Positions 1 to 11,660 of a DNA stretch of 64,000 nucleotides are shown here, in pieces. The stretch comes from Ashinkailepas kermadecensis (taxonomy: Eukaryota; Arthropoda; Thecostraca; Neolepadidae): contig JAOTOM010002907.1 of NCBI GenBank assembly GCA_034440615.1, forward strand, positions 26,001-90,000, written 5' to 3'. Positions within the stretch are counted from its first letter, which is position 1. Each line of letters begins with the position of its first letter. The notes below the pieces were generated by a model. It had not been told where the DNA came from, searched no databases, and saw nothing but the letters and a program-made list of their open reading frames with translations. Made by a program: the position numbers and the translations under genes.

Positions 1-239
1 ATTTCACACAAACTTCAAAATTTCACAGTACGTTCCATAAACGTTGCGTCGATGCAAGCCTTTCTGGAGGTATTTGGTGCTTTCGAAGCACTTTCCCTGA
101 TCTGGACCACTGTGACCCAAGGTGGCCTGGGATGAACACTGTTACATGTGGTGTAGGAAGGCTGCGAGACAAGGTACTGCCAATTTCGGTGCGCTGTGTT
201 GCTCTGAAAAATAAACTGTACATGTCTGAGCCATACATG
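1..239. other. Non-repetitive DNA, no gene seen
   Basis: I see no recognisable exon, RNA gene or element. It leads directly into the 16-bp array. If the receptor gene extends to the left, this is probably intron or 5' gene territory. Confidence 0.5.
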
Positions 240-492
240 CACCGAGCGTGCCATCCACCTAGCGTGCCATCCACTGAGCGTGCCATCCACCTAGCGTGCC
301 ATCCACCGAGCGTGCCATCCACCTAGCGTGCCATCCACCGATCGTGCCATCTACCGAGCGTGCCATCCACTGAGCGTGCCATCTACCTAGCGTGCCATCC
401 ACCTAGCGTGCCATCCACTGAGCGTGCCATCTACCGAGCGTGTCGTCCACCGAGCGTGCCATCCACCGAGCGTGTCATCCACTGAGCGCGTC
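240..492. repeat. 16-bp minisatellite, about 15 copies
   Basis: The unit is close to AGCGTGCCATCCACCT, with C/T exchange at the penultimate positions and occasional CCGA or CTGA endings. The unit length is not a multiple of three, so reading frames through it carry no meaning. The core TAGCGTGCCATC recurs inside the 55-bp array at 43975-44415. Confidence 0.93.
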
Positions 493-920
493 GAGTGGAA
501 ATTGATTCGTCCGTGCGGCCCAATCACCACCCGTGGTATTGCAGGCCGGGCCCGCTGGCTCGCGACCGTCTGTTATCAGCTGGCTGCTGAGAGATGCGGG
601 CCGGTCCGAGCTCGTTTCTCAGCCCATAAGGTGGCGGGGTGGGGTGGGGGTGGGGGCGTTCCGTTAAGAGTGGGGGTGGGGGCAGCTCTAACCCACAGCA
701 ATGAAGCCAGCCGCTCGTAGTGGCGTGACATCGCAGTCGCGGCCGCCAGTAGTTGAGTGATCACGCCTCGCGCGCTGTCGACTCTGGCGGCGGCACATGG
801 GCCGCACTGGCGGCCATTGTGGCGCCACGCACCCTCCGCCAGCTGCCGTCGACAATAACGCCGCCGCACAATAGGCCACCCACCCGCCCACGTCCGCTGA
901 AGACCCTGCTGCCTGGCCGG
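493..920. other. GC-rich spacer with G-runs, no gene seen
   Basis: This is non-repetitive GC-rich sequence. A G-rich stretch at about 631-682 has several runs of three to five or more G separated by T, which could form a G-quadruplex on the + strand. No coding signal is convincing. Confidence 0.5.
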
Positions 921-1712
921 TGGCCTCTGTCTGACCGGTGACCTGCTGTCTGACCAGTGACATCTGCCTGGTGCCCGTTGGCCTCTGCCTGGTGCCCGGT
1001 GACCTCTGCATGGTGCCCGGTGACCTGCTGCATGGTGCCTGGTGACCTGCTGCATGGTGCCCGGTGACCTGCTGCCTGACCAGTGACATCTGCCTGGTGC
1101 CCGGTGGCCTCTGTCTGGTGCCCGGTGACCTCTGCATGGTGCCCGGTGACCTGCTGCCTGACCAGTGACATCGGCCTGGTGCCCGGTGGCCTCTGCCTGG
1201 TGCCCGGTGACCTCTGCATGGTGCCCGATGACCTGCTGCATGGTGCCCGGTGACCTGCTGCCTGACGCCCGGTGACCTGCTGCCTGACCAGTGACATCTG
1301 CCTGGCGCCCGGTGGCCTCTGCCTGGTGCCCGGTGACCTCTGCATGGTGCCCGGTGACCTGCTGCCTGACCAGTGACATCTGCCTGGTGCCCGGTGGCCT
1401 CTGCTGGTGCCCGGTGACCTCTGCATGGTGCCCGGTGACCTGTTGCCTGACCAGTGACCTCTGCCTGGTGCCCGGTGGCCTCTGTCTGGTGCCCGGTGAC
1501 CTCTGCATGGTGCCCGGTGACCTCTGCATGGTGCCCGGTGACCTGCTGCCTGACCGGTGACCTCTGCTTGGTGCCCAGTGACCTCTGCCTGGTACCCGGT
1601 GAACTGCTGCCTGATCTGTGACCTGCCACCTGACCTGTGACCTCTGCCTGGCCGGTGATCACCGCCTGGTGCTCGGTGACCTCGGTCTGGTGCCCGGTGA
1701 CCTCTTCCGGCC
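921..1712. repeat. 21-bp composite minisatellite (TGCCTGGTGCCCGGTGACCTC type)
   Basis: About 37 degenerate units of roughly 21 bp alternate between CTCTGCCTGGTGCCCGGTGAC-like and CTGCTGCCTGACCAGTGACA-like forms, which gives a higher-order pattern. Because 21 is a multiple of three and the unit lacks stop codons on the minus strand, three minus frames stay open for 300-400 codons. They overlap each other and encode only Thr/Gly/His/Gln-rich repeats, so I do not call them genes. Confidence 0.92.
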
Positions 1713-1755
1713 GTGCAGAGACCACGCGACCTGTACCCGATCACACTGGCCGGCG

Positions 1756-1840
1756 TGTCCTGCGTCAGATCACAGCTGTCCTGCGTCAGATCGCAGCTGT
1801 TCTGCGTCAGATCGCAGCTGTTCTGCGTCAGATCACAATT
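1756..1840. repeat. 21-bp tandem repeat, 4 copies
   Basis: Units of the type CTGCGTCAGATCACAGCTGT are repeated four times, with A/G and C/T exchanges. It directly follows the preceding array with a different sequence but the same period. Confidence 0.85.
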
Positions 1841-3692
1841 ACGGCACGACCGGGGGACCACCCGCGCAAGCGCATTGGCATCGGTTGATATTGATGCAGG
1901 CCGGCGGCGACAGCCGTGAGAAAACACAAACATAAACCGGCTGGCGGCTGTCAATATTCCGGCCAGACTTCAGTCGAGTGTAATTGGCTCGGTCGTCGTC
2001 GCCGTCGTGGTGAGCGGCCGGCGGATCGGCCAGCCTCTCAACCCTGACAGCGCGGCTGCGTCGGACGAGCTCCGCAACAGGAAGGCGGCCTCGCCTCGCC
2101 TCGCCTCGCCGAAAATCCGACGGACGGGTAGCCGACGCGGCGAATCTGCGGCCGCCTGTCGACGTCGGCTCGACGGGCCGCCGTCGGAGCCGCAGATAGC
2201 GAGTCCAGGACGGACCGGTCGACGGCAGGCTAAGCCCCGACGACGTATCAAATTGGCCGCGGCACTCGAGTGCCGGACAGAACGGCTGCCACGTGTGCAG
2301 AGGAAGGCTCGTTTTCCGGCCGCCGGTCCGTCCCGGAACAAGTGGTGCTTCACGTCCCGACTAATGCCGGTGGGAGGAGCGACAATCACTCCGGGTGAGC
2401 CCATTCCACCAGCCGCGGACCCTTGTCTGGTGTTCTCCGCCGCTTTTGGCTTCTGGCTGTTGTCTGCGTAGTAACCTACTTCCCGACGGTGAAGATATGC
2501 TGGGGAACAAGGAGATTGGTTCTGTTCCGGAGTGGTCACCCCGGTCAGCCTCGATGGATGCATTTATCAGGGGTGTCACTTTGCATACGATAGGGGCTAC
2601 TGGCCCCGAATCAATAATTTAACCCCCAATCATTACTTGGCCCCCTCAATCATTGACCCCCCACACACACACACACACACAATCAGGCTGAAGCCTATTG
2701 ATTTGAGTATGGATGAAACATTGGACCTTTGGGCGTACACTAGATGCATATGGTTTTCACGGCAGCTTTAGACATCAAAAAGGTCATTTCCCCCCCCCGC
2801 AGCCAATTTCACAAAGTGATGCCCATGGTTCTCATCCTGGTATACACCGGCGTCCATGGTGTACAGTATTAATTCGTATTAGCTTGTGAGTGCCCGAGGA
2901 AAACCTGCGGATTTTGCGACAGCAGACGAACCGTCGGAAATGGAACAATCCTATATCGCTTTCATTGCACCACCAAATGGGTACACTATATGGGCACGAG
3001 CATGCCCCTGGAACCCAGAGATGGATTCTGGGACTGGATTATAAATTCGGGTCCTTGGTTCCAACCATTCCTGGGTCCCAGTTGGCAATTTGTTGAACGA
3101 TACACTGGCATCTAGCGTCTCGTTCTTATTTTGTGCTAGGTGTTAGCGGTACAATCATGGATCCAGGAAATACCCTCAATTTTTAATAGACCCTGCAAGA
3201 TCGCATGTGGTTTTCCGTGCTTTTTTCCTGTGACATTCAGAAGTACAGTATGGAGTTCATGTCACAAAAAGTTTCTCAAATCATAATAAATTAGCTCGCA
3301 TTGCACTCCTAGAATGCAGTTATGTGTTGAGTAGGCCAGTATGCAATATATATATGTTTCACGCCCTTCATTTATATATATATTTATATAAGTAGCTGGG
3401 AATAAGGTGTCATCTTACACCAATCGAATCACGTATTGTACCACCCTCATTTGTGTTCACATTCCTTTTATAATCGAAGTTTCTGTGCTTTAAATTGTAA
3501 TTCCTGCTTGCAACTATTTGGTCGGTTATTTGAGTTGTCGGGCGCATGAGCCAGGTTTGAGCATTTAGCGCCCGTAGCTAGCAACATGCAACCGACTCAA
3601 TATGTACATGGCTTCTTCAATGTCCACTGATTCCTAATTACATAAACCCAAGTCACATGTCCGCTACACGCACGACAAAAACCTCTACCATA
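1841..3692. other. Non-repetitive spacer, no gene seen
   Basis: The part up to about 2480 is GC-rich; the rest is AT-richer. A short (CA)n run lies at about 2661-2681. A frame at 2007-2471 is open in the GC-rich part but resembles no family I know, and the opposite strand is equally open. I see no splice-bounded exon with recognisable protein sequence. Confidence 0.45.
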
Positions 3693-3925
3693 CTACCCTA
3701 CAGGACAGATGACGGCAAACTTTCCATCAGAGATATAGTTCAAGAATGTATGAGGCTGCATGAGGCGCGAATCATCTCCTAACATTTTAATAAGTTTGAG
3801 TGCGGACCAACGACCCCAAAAATGCTGTCTCCGTTGCCCTGTAAGGCGGGGACATAAAAGCAAGGCATGCGGCACTGCAAGCGGACCGTTACAGCATCGT
3901 CACAGACCGGGTTCGGTTCCTTCAT
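3693..3925 (-). pseudogene. Decayed 3' end of a LINE ORF2 (I/Jockey-type tail)
   Basis: On the minus strand two frames together give the cysteine/histidine tail that follows RNase H in I/Jockey-type ORF2 proteins. Visible pieces are CDDAVTVRLQC, then a frame change, then HALLLCPRLTGQRRQHFW and a leucine-rich end with a LGDD motif. The same order (CPRL, R-H-F, L-GD) is present in the fragment at 17720-18200, so both come from one diverged family. It is 5'-truncated and frameshifted, hence dead. Assignment to the I/Jockey group rests on the tail pattern only. Confidence 0.68.
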
Positions 3926-4504
3926 TCTTACCGCTGGTATAATACACACATAATTAAACCGTAAATTTTTGTGGTATTCCAGCCCTGACCGATTTCTTAG
4001 CTTCACGTGTGACATACCATTTCACTTTTCACGTATCCTCACATGTGAAGTGTGTTGATTTACACTCAGTGTGTATAAGTGACCATGGCATGCTTCGGCA
4101 TATGTGTATTCCGCCCCAAAGCAGTAATTGGTCTTGATTTGGCGAAAGTTGGCCTCACATCATGCATGCGTGCCAAAGTTGCATGTGTGCACCGCCTGTT
4201 CCATAAGCAAGAGCATAGCTCACGTGCTCGATCTTCTGACGGTACAGGAGACTAGAGAAGTACCTGGTGACATGGCATGATCTTGCTTGACCAAAAGCTA
4301 AACAAACTAGAATGACAATGCTTGTGTTTCTCCTGCATACGCAACACACTGATCAAAATCATATAATAATAATTAATAAAGTCATAGCATTTGATATTTA
4401 ATTAATCACCCCGATAAGGAGAAAACTTACCTCGTGGCATAGTGACAATTTCAATGGCGTCCAGGTCAACCGAATTGATCCTCCCAACAATATGTGGTGG
4501 GTCG
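3926..4504. other. Spacer, no gene seen
   Basis: AT-rich single-copy DNA with no recognised exon, RNA gene or element. Confidence 0.45.
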
Positions 4505-4511
4505 TCGACGA

Positions 4512-5456
4512 ACGTTCGGAACGGTGCCTGTGGAGAGAGAAGAGCCCTCGTCAGACGACCTGACGAGACACGTCCCAGTGTTACGGTCGTACCTCTGCTT
4601 GCCGTTCGGAACAATACCTATGGGAATGAAGCCCTCGTCAGACGAGCTAACGAGACACGTTGCATGTCGGTCGTTCGGGACGGTACCTGTTGAGAGGAAA
4701 GCACTCGTCAGACGACCTGACGAGACACATCCCAATAGCACGGCCGTACCGCTGCCGGCCGTTCGGAACAGTACCTGTGGGGAGGAGAGTCCCTCGTCAG
4801 ACGACCTGACGAGACACGTCCCAATAGTACGGCTGTACCGCTGCCGACCGTTCGGAACAATACCTGTGGGGAGGAGAGTCCCTCGTCAGACGACGCGAAT
4901 CCAATAGTACGGCTGTACCACTGCCGACCATTCGGAACAGTACCTGTGGGGAGGAGAGTCCCTCGTCAGACGACCTGACGAGACACGTCCCAGTGTTGCG
5001 GCTGTACCTCTGCTGGCCGTTCGAAACAATACCTGTGGGGAGGAGAGTCCTCGTCAGACGACCTGGCGAGACACGTCCCAGTGCTGCGGCTGTACCTCTG
5101 CTGGCCGTTCGGAACAATACCTGCGGGGAGGAGAGTCCTCGTCAGACGACCTGGCGAGACACGTCCCGTGCTGCGCTGTACCTTTAGTCGTTCGAACAGT
5201 ACCTGTGGGGAGGAGAGTCCTCGTCAGACGACCTGGCGAGACACGTCCCAGTGCTGCGGCTGTACCTCTGCTGGCCGTTCGGAACAATACCTGTGGGGAG
5301 GAGAGTCCTCGTCAGACGACCTGGCGAGACACGTCCCAGTGCTGCGGCTGTACCTCTGCTAGTCGTTCGGAACAATACCTGTGGGGAGGAGAGTCCTCGT
5401 CAGACGACCTGGCGAGACACGTCCCAGTGCTGCAGCTGTACCGCTGCTGGCCGTTC
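4512..5456. repeat. 88-bp minisatellite, about 10.7 copies
   Basis: The unit runs from CGTTCGGAACAATACCTGTG through CCTCGTCAGACGACCTGGCG to the next CTGGCCGTTCGG. Spacing between landmarks is 88 bp (for example 5281 to 5369). Left copies carry more substitutions (CTGACGAG, AGAGAAGAG) than right copies, and one unit near 4890 is shortened. 88 is not a multiple of three, so open frames on both strands are incidental. Confidence 0.93.
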
Positions 5457-5689
5457 TCGGGCTCGCGGACGGTGGTGGGTTGCTGAACAGTGGGCACCAG
5501 TGGCTACCTTCACAATCCTCAGACAGCTAGTCCCAGGTGTGGAGTTGGCACATGCAGTAATTGCTCGTCCACGACGGGCACTTCGGAGCGGTGTGCTCGA
5601 CTATAACTAATATCCAGTGATAAATTGTTCGGGGAATATGGTAGAATATACCACTTTCCGAGGACTGAATAGACATCCCTTACGAATAA

Positions 5690-5766
5690 TACTCGACATT
5701 GTGTTTTTTGATAAGTGTTTATAAAGTATTCATGTCTGATTTCTAACAGTATTTCATTTACAAGCA
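5690..5766 (-). pseudogene. Fragment of an unidentified coding sequence shared with 28.4 kb
   Basis: On the minus strand the translation contains NEILLEIRHEYFINT. A related peptide, NEILLEMRGENFINT, is read on the + strand at 28371-28420. Differences between the two DNA copies fall largely at third codon positions, so the pair looks like two relics of one protein-coding repeat. I do not recognise the protein. The copy is truncated on both sides, and the upstream side runs into a perfect palindrome. Confidence 0.4.
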
Positions 5767-5804
5767 TAATAGTGAGCATAATCATGAGATTATGCTCACT
5801 ATTA
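5767..5804. repeat. Perfect 17-bp palindrome, 4-nt loop
   Basis: The left arm 5767-5783 (TAATAGTGAGCATAATC) pairs without mismatch with 5788-5804, leaving loop ATGA. It is one of several such hairpins in the window. Confidence 0.9.
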
Positions 5805-5812
5805 CTGACCAT

Positions 5813-6680
5813 GATACACGGACATTTTCAGCAAAATTCCATGGAAGGGGATTGCCTATGGTGTGATCTGCCATACATAATCATTTTATACCATAGACAC
5901 TTTCATCATTATTGTTAACATGGCTATCTCTAATTAGGCATCTCAAAGCAAAAGAAAAGTATGCATGTAAGCACGCAATTGGATGACAATTGAGTGTCAA
6001 ACACGCAAAAGGTATTTTAAGCAGCATCGCCTCCATGACAGCTATATGTCCTATGCAGTCGATGCACCTTTAAACTACAATACAGTGCTTCTATGTTTGG
6101 GACGTCCTACTGTGCTCGGTTCGACATCTCACAACTAACAAAAAACAACATTTTTTAAACAATGCTAATGTCAGTTTCGGACCCCGGAACATGTGGAATG
6201 GTGTCTGCCGGTGCCGTCAGAAGGAAAAAGGTATTCGGTGGTGACACTCCGTGACGGTAAAACCTTGCCGGATATGGCGACAACGCCCGCCCCCGGACCC
6301 GAGTCTGTCCCGGCCGGATCAGCCGCGTTTGTGATCAGCTTTGACCCGAACTCGTCACGCTGCCAGCTGGCTGGGATCAAAAAGGAGCTGAATGACTGAA
6401 GGCCATCTCCTACTTGCCAGGACCAGTTGGCGGTAGGAGGAATCTTCACCGCATTCCCTAGTAACAGGATACTCTTTTTCTTCAGACACAGCTATCAATG
6501 TTTCAATTCACAATGTCGTGACGACATGTATCGCAAAGCTAGCGAACAGCAAGCGGTGCACACACTAGCCGATGTTCTCTATCGGGCTCCACCGGCGGAG
6601 ACTGAGCAGCAGCCCAATGCGCACCGGTGTGTGACGACGGTGACGTCACCGACGCTGATGTGTGACGTCACGTGTTGCAG
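5813..6680. other. Sequence upstream of the receptor exon, no further exon recognised
   Basis: This is expected to be the intron preceding the exon at 6681. A frame at 6193-6399 is open but unrecognised. The last bases before the exon, CACGTGTTGCAG, form the 3' splice site; the pyrimidine tract is weak. I looked for TM3-TM5 sequence of a class A receptor and saw none, so earlier exons must lie outside the window. Confidence 0.5.
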
Positions 6681-6780
6681 ATCCGACGGGCGTCGACGAT
6701 AGGCCACCACCTGGAAGGCAGCGTGTCGGGCGGAGAGGCGCGCCAGCGGGGCAACCGCAAGGCCATCCTGCGCATGCTCG
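6681..6780 (+). CDS. Neuropeptide GPCR exon: intracellular loop 3 to start of TM6 (partial gene)
   Basis: This 100-bp exon follows TTGCAG and ends before GTACGT. In phase 0 it gives 33 codons beginning IRRASTIGHHLE and ending GNRKAILRML, then a lone G. That is the end of intracellular loop 3 and the cytoplasmic start of TM6 in capa/pyrokinin/neuromedin-U receptors, where an R-K-A-x-x-RML motif is typical. The lone G joins TG at the start of the exon at 52904 to make GTG (Val), so RML-V-AVVIGFF reads through. Third positions are rich in G/C, unlike the flanks. The receptor is a plasma-membrane peptide receptor that signals through G proteins. Upstream exons are outside the window. Assignment to the same gene as the second exon is strong; the exact subfamily (capa versus pyrokinin) is inferred. 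Confidence 0.85.
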
Positions 6781-6844
6781 GTACGTACTGCACCAGTCGG
6801 CCATGAGCGACATCTCCACCACTCACGAGAGCCTGGTGTGATGC

Positions 6845-7000
6845 CCGTGTGACGGCCGTGTTACGGTGTGACCACAGACAGCTGGTGCAGACGTGTTCCT
6901 GGTGTGACGTCTATGTGGCGGTGTGACCACAGACAGCTGGTGCAGACGTGCTCCTGGTGTGACGTCTATGTGGTGGTGTGACCACAGACAGATGGTGTAG
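6845..7000. repeat. 55-bp tandem repeat, 2.7 copies
   Basis: Units containing GGTGTGACCACAGACAGCTG are spaced exactly 55 bp apart (6871, 6926, 6981). The last copy decays. It begins about 65 bp after the exon donor site. Confidence 0.9.
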
Positions 7001-7104
7001 ATTTGGAGTTACGCTCCGAGCACAATGAAACTGCGGACATTGGGGTGAAAAGGATCACATATCCTTGAAAATATCAGGACGTTTATAATTATAACTATAT
7101 TATT

Positions 7105-7662
7105 AGGCGAGGCAGGGCGGTGAACTTTACGTCAGTCGACGGATAATCAACTGCAATATCACCCGATGCAATGCATTTTTGTAAGGCAACGGGCAACGGG
7201 AGAAAACTGGTTAGATGTTTGCCACCGAATTTTGGATAATGGCTCTTTTCATCATCTTCGGCAGTAAAGTGGCGGCCCAAAAATCTTGAGCAGGATGGTG
7301 AAATTTACATCAATCGAAAGATAATTAAATACATTATCAACTCATGCCATGGTTTTTAATAGGGCAACGAAATGCTCGAAAACTAGTCTGATGTTCACCG
7401 CTGGAACATGGGACAATGCTGGGTTCATTTTCAGCAGTAATATGACGGTCCAGAACTTGAGTAAATGAGGGTGAAACATACCTAAAATAACAGGCAGTGG
7501 TATGCACTACTTTCTGCAACAGGTTTTTTCCAGCAAGGCTTTGGATTGCGCAGTTTTTTCCTAAATGTATGTATGTTAGCATCTTAGTTTTCGCTTCGTC
7601 TGATGCGTGGCGCCAGTTTCGCTGACCAGTCACATGCCCGCGTTTGGCGCGTAACGGAACGC
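7105..7662 (+). repeat. Dispersed repeat of about 175-bp monomers, copy 1
   Basis: About 560 bp matches 56624-57162 in the same orientation, with frequent substitutions and small indels. Internally it has three diverged monomers: GGTGAA landmarks lie at 7119, 7296 and 7469, about 175 bp apart. The right edge in both copies is TTGGCGCGTAACG. I see no coding capacity. It could be a satellite-derived transposable unit or a piece of a non-autonomous element. Confidence 0.82.
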
Positions 7663-10309
7663 AAAACATCCGGATGCTGCATGGTTATACATGGAGGTGA
7701 ATTGTCTTTGAAAATGACAACAATTGCATCGTGGCTTGTTGTCTGTCTCTTTGCCTGACGTGGTAACTGTTGGCGCCGTAAACTGCATGGCCGTTCTGGC
7801 AGATTGCATAGCTGAAGCACTGCAAAGCGTTCAAGCGTTGAGAGTGCTCCTTTAACGACAGAAAAATGAGCTTGAATTCAAGCCGATTTTTCGGTGGTTT
7901 TCGGGTTGGGCGTTAACACCCGACCCGACCCGGTGGCGGCACATTTCCCGTGCTGATCGCTTCACAAGAAGGCATCCGAGGAAAATAAAATACCTGGTAG
8001 AATGTGGCTCGAATTGATAACATTTGCTGCGAGTTGTTCACGCCACGGCTGGCGCAATGCGTTCGTCCCGGGTGATGTCTCCCTGCACCACGGACACTTT
8101 CCAAACTTTAGCACGCTCAATTAATGCGATAAGTGATGACACAAGGCGACCGTATCTCCACAGCCCGGGGCTACACCAGCATAACGCCGATGTACTTCAT
8201 TAGATATGCGAATGTCAAGGCGCACGCAGCCACCACCCAGTGACCTCGGCACTCATAGCGTTCCGTGAACGTCACCGTACGTCCGGCATGTGCATTGTCG
8301 GGGGTTCTTTGGTGTTGTGGTCAGAGCACAAAGACCGGAATGAATGAGAGAGCTCATGTGAAATTAGCTCACATGCTTTGGAAAATATTCCGGCTACAAT
8401 TTATTTGATAAACATACCATGTGGTCTAAATGTGTGCTGCTAAATTAATGCTATCGATATGTCAATTTGTTTCTTTGCATGTTTGCTAAACTTGATTCAT
8501 CTCAAAACTTCGGCAGGAATTGTCAAGGATTTTTACTACTTGTCTTATCCGTACTTCAGGTACATTGATTGCAATACAAAATGTTAAAACTATTTTTTCG
8601 GAAATAGTTTTAATCGGAAGCCTCATTTCAGTTCCGCAATTCGGAGCTGTGTTTCCTCACCAGCCATTATCTCATCTCATCAAAGGAGCCCATCCAGATT
8701 CAAAGGACCCACACTTTTCTCTCGGACAAATACCAACGACGTTCCTAGATCCAGACTCGGGTGAATGGTATAAATGCATTGGCGGGTCTAGGACACACTG
8801 AAACCATTTCTACCCTAACAAGTCCGATTTTGATGCAATATTTTATTAAATAGACAGCTTTCCATCCAAGTTCGATTTTTTGCTGAATAGAACAGCATTG
8901 CTGAAGCCTCACTCCAACTTAGCTTAAAACGAGCTTCTGCATATGCTCGGTTATCAATGATTCCTCATGTTCCAGAGGCATAGTAGGAACTCCAATAACA
9001 GTGCACTAAGCAAGTATCGGTCGATATTATAAGCAGTACCAAGGTCCGAAACTGACGCGGAACAGTGTCCAAAACTGACAGTAGCGCGATCAGTAAAAAA
9101 TAACAAAATAAAAAAACGGAAGAGCAAATGGATTATGTTCTACTCTACTGCGTCTCCCCTTCTCTGCATGTTTATCTCAGTTATGTTCACTCGACTGTGG
9201 ACGCACATGTATGTCGGGGAGTGGCGCAGCCAGGACTTTCCTCAGTGGGGCTCGACCCAAAACAAATGTAAAGAAAAGACGAAGGTTCCGGCATGCGAAG
9301 CGCGCCGAAAATTTAGGGTTTTCCGTGGTGAAAATGCCAAAATTTATCGTTCGATCTAGTGTATTTTGGATGCTGAGAGTGTTGGGGGGGCCTTGGCTGC
9401 GTCCCTGGTGGCGGGCTTCCAGATATGTTCACAATCTCAGCCATTAGCACACTCGATGCCGGTGAGACTCGCGGCCAAGAGTGCTTTTCCGCACGGTAGC
9501 GGCGCAGCGAGGTGGGCGCACGCAGAACGATCGGGCCCGGAATGGTCGTGTCGCGGCCAATTAGGTGGCTGTAAGAGCGGCGGGCCGGCTGGAGGGGGGG
9601 GGGGGTGCGTGGGGGCGACACAATCTGCCCTCTGATCGATCACGGCCCGCCTGAATGGGCACGCTCGCCGCCGAGAGAGTGGGTGTGTCGGCCGCCGGCC
9701 AGATGGATGCGTTGGAAGCCACTGTCGGCTAGGCTGGGGAGGCGACACTGGGGAGGGGGGGGCGCATTGGCCGCCATTCGATGGTGAGTGCTGCCACACC
9801 CATGCACGGGGTCCCGGACTGAGCCGCAGAGCTAAAAGCCGCCCACTTGCCTGGAGCGTCGGACACAGATAGCCTCTCCTTCCAGCCGAGAAAATATGCG
9901 AAAGGCGACAAAATACGACATGTACTGCGCCTCGTATTGGCAAATGGAGCACTCGGGCGGCGAGGGAGAGAGGTTCTGAATCCCCACCCTAGATAAATCT
10001 AACGTTAAGCCTATGGCAAACCCAACACATCCTGCACAAAGCGCAATGCATGAGGCACCGGACGAAATCAGGCGAACCGTCCAACAACTTCGATCTTCTG
10101 TGTGATTCATGGGTGCTCTTGGGACAAATGAACTCGACCAAAGTCTTGTGAAGTTCTTCGAGAGGATATCACATTTGAGTTTTGTTCTTGAACGTTTTCC
10201 ACCTGCGCAGACTCGGGACAGTGCCGGATGGGGAGGGAGTGGAGAAGGGGAGGACAGAGTCGGAGAAGTTGCGGTGCAGAGTTGGAGGGGGATTAGGAGG
10301 AGCCGGGGG
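7663..10309. other. Intronic spacer, no gene seen
   Basis: This is single-copy sequence of mixed composition. A perfect hairpin with 12-bp arms (8584-8595 with 8602-8613, loop TTTCGG) lies within it. A G-run lies at about 9592-9605. Short open frames show no family resemblance. Confidence 0.5.
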
Positions 10310-10530
10310 TAATCAGCGAGCCGTATCCAGCTTGTCAGAGGTCAGAACCGGAGGTAGTCAGCGAGCAGTGTCCAGTTTGTCAGAGGTCAGAGCCGGGGGT
10401 AGTCAGCGAGCAGTGTCCAGTTTGTCAGAGGTCAGAGCCGGGGGTAGTCAGCGAGCTGTGTCCAGTTTGTCAGACGTCAGAGCCGGGGGTAGTCAGCGAA
10501 CAGTGTCTAGCTTGTCAGACGTCAGAGCTG
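10310..10530. repeat. 45-bp tandem repeat, about 5 copies
   Basis: The unit contains GTCAGCGAGCAGTGTCCAG and GTCAGAGCCGGGGGTA, with landmarks 45 bp apart. On the + strand one frame reads a 15-residue repeat (GGSQRAVSSLSEVRA) five times, with only conservative changes (E/D, A/T). It sits in a 129-codon frame (10182-10571) without a recognised domain. I treat it as a minisatellite. Confidence 0.88.
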
Positions 10531-10849
10531 GAGTACGACCACCGATAAGTACCATCCATAAGTACCGATAGTACATGCAGTATATAAGTATATAATAGTA
10601 AGCAGTATAGTAAGTAAGTGTAGTACATAAGTACACCGATGAGTACAGCGATGCATGTCAATTCACGCCATACCACAAACAATTCGCAGTTTATTTTTCA
10701 TCTGTTTATACCAGTAGACTTTTCGACATATTGATACGATATATGGAAAAAATGTACTTTTAGAAATGCTTGAAACCTGAGGCGGAGGGTCACATAAGGC
10801 CTGGACTATGAAAATATACCTGGATGGAGAAGGGGAAATCTTAGTGTCA

Positions 10850-10883
10850 CACACGCACACGCACACACACACGCACACACAAA
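10850..10883. repeat. (AC)n microsatellite, interrupted by G
   Basis: A run of CACACGCACACGCACACACA type, with regular C-to-G interruptions. Confidence 0.9.
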
Positions 10884-11011
10884 CACATACTTAGAGGAAA
10901 TACTTGCCATGTTTACCTTGCTGACAAATCGATATCGCGGGCTGAGCAGAGGAAAGAACCGTTCGGAGGCGGGGCTGGTCATAACTCTGATGCTGACGAA
11001 CTGCTGATGTG

Positions 11012-11450
11012 GGGAGTCCCTGCATTGAATGTATTTATCAAAAGGATGGGCAATTTTTTAGGCTGGATAATCTTGTTTTTGAATTCTAGTTGGTGGTGGA
11101 TGGGGTCAGATTTGTGTTAAGTGGGTGTGCACTGTGCAGGGCCCTTTGAGCGAGCATGGATGGAGTTTGAAGATTATTGGTGGGGCACTCGATCCATGCG
11201 TGTGTTACACGTGATAAAGTGAATAGGACTGGATAGGTAAGTTAGATAGGTATTGATGGGTGTGTGGGATGTTGGATGGTTTCTTCGGAATTTGGGGTGT
11301 GGTATTGGCTGAGGTGATGAGTGTCTTTTTGTCCAGGCTTATAATATAAAAAATATAAAAATAAATATAATAAAAAATATCTTCCCTTTATAGACTTAAC
11401 CTTACTGGATGGGTCATTGTCGCTCTAATTAAGTCACACTTTAAGGCTGT
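11012..11450 (+). mobile_element. CR1/Rex1-like LINE, 5'-truncated 3' end
   Basis: The sequence aligns with 54650-55050: both have the last codons of the ORF (SLNV then a stop), followed by a 3' UTR with landmarks GATGTTGGATGGTTTCTT and TTTTTGTCCAGGCTTAT. It is therefore a very short 3' copy of the LINE family represented at 53507-55058 and 34443-35090. An AT-rich insertion (AATATAAAAAATATAAAA type) lies near 11345-11385 and is absent from the other copy. Confidence 0.8.
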
Positions 11451-11660
11451 ATGACGTCAATTCTATTGTACAAGGTTATCCACAGTTTCTTCACACATAT
11501 CTGCACTGTCTTATCTTGAATTTCAGAAGTAGTCTAACGTGAAACGTAACCAGCATGAACAGGAGCAGAAGAGAGCGCTCCTCCCGATCAACGTACATGA
11601 GCTCGAACGCAGATCCTAAGGAGCAACTTCCCAATGATCCGAAAACAACATCAACAGCGC

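Noticed and set aside
576..1954. Minus frames of 317-397 codons
   Set aside because: Products of the 21-bp array; three frames overlap.
2007..2471. 154-codon + frame in GC-rich DNA
   Set aside because: The minus strand is open across the same stretch; GC richness lowers stop frequency. No domain seen.
6171..6449. Possible additional receptor exon near 6.2-6.4 kb
   Set aside because: Both strands are open, but neither reads as a receptor transmembrane segment, and no good splice sites bound it.
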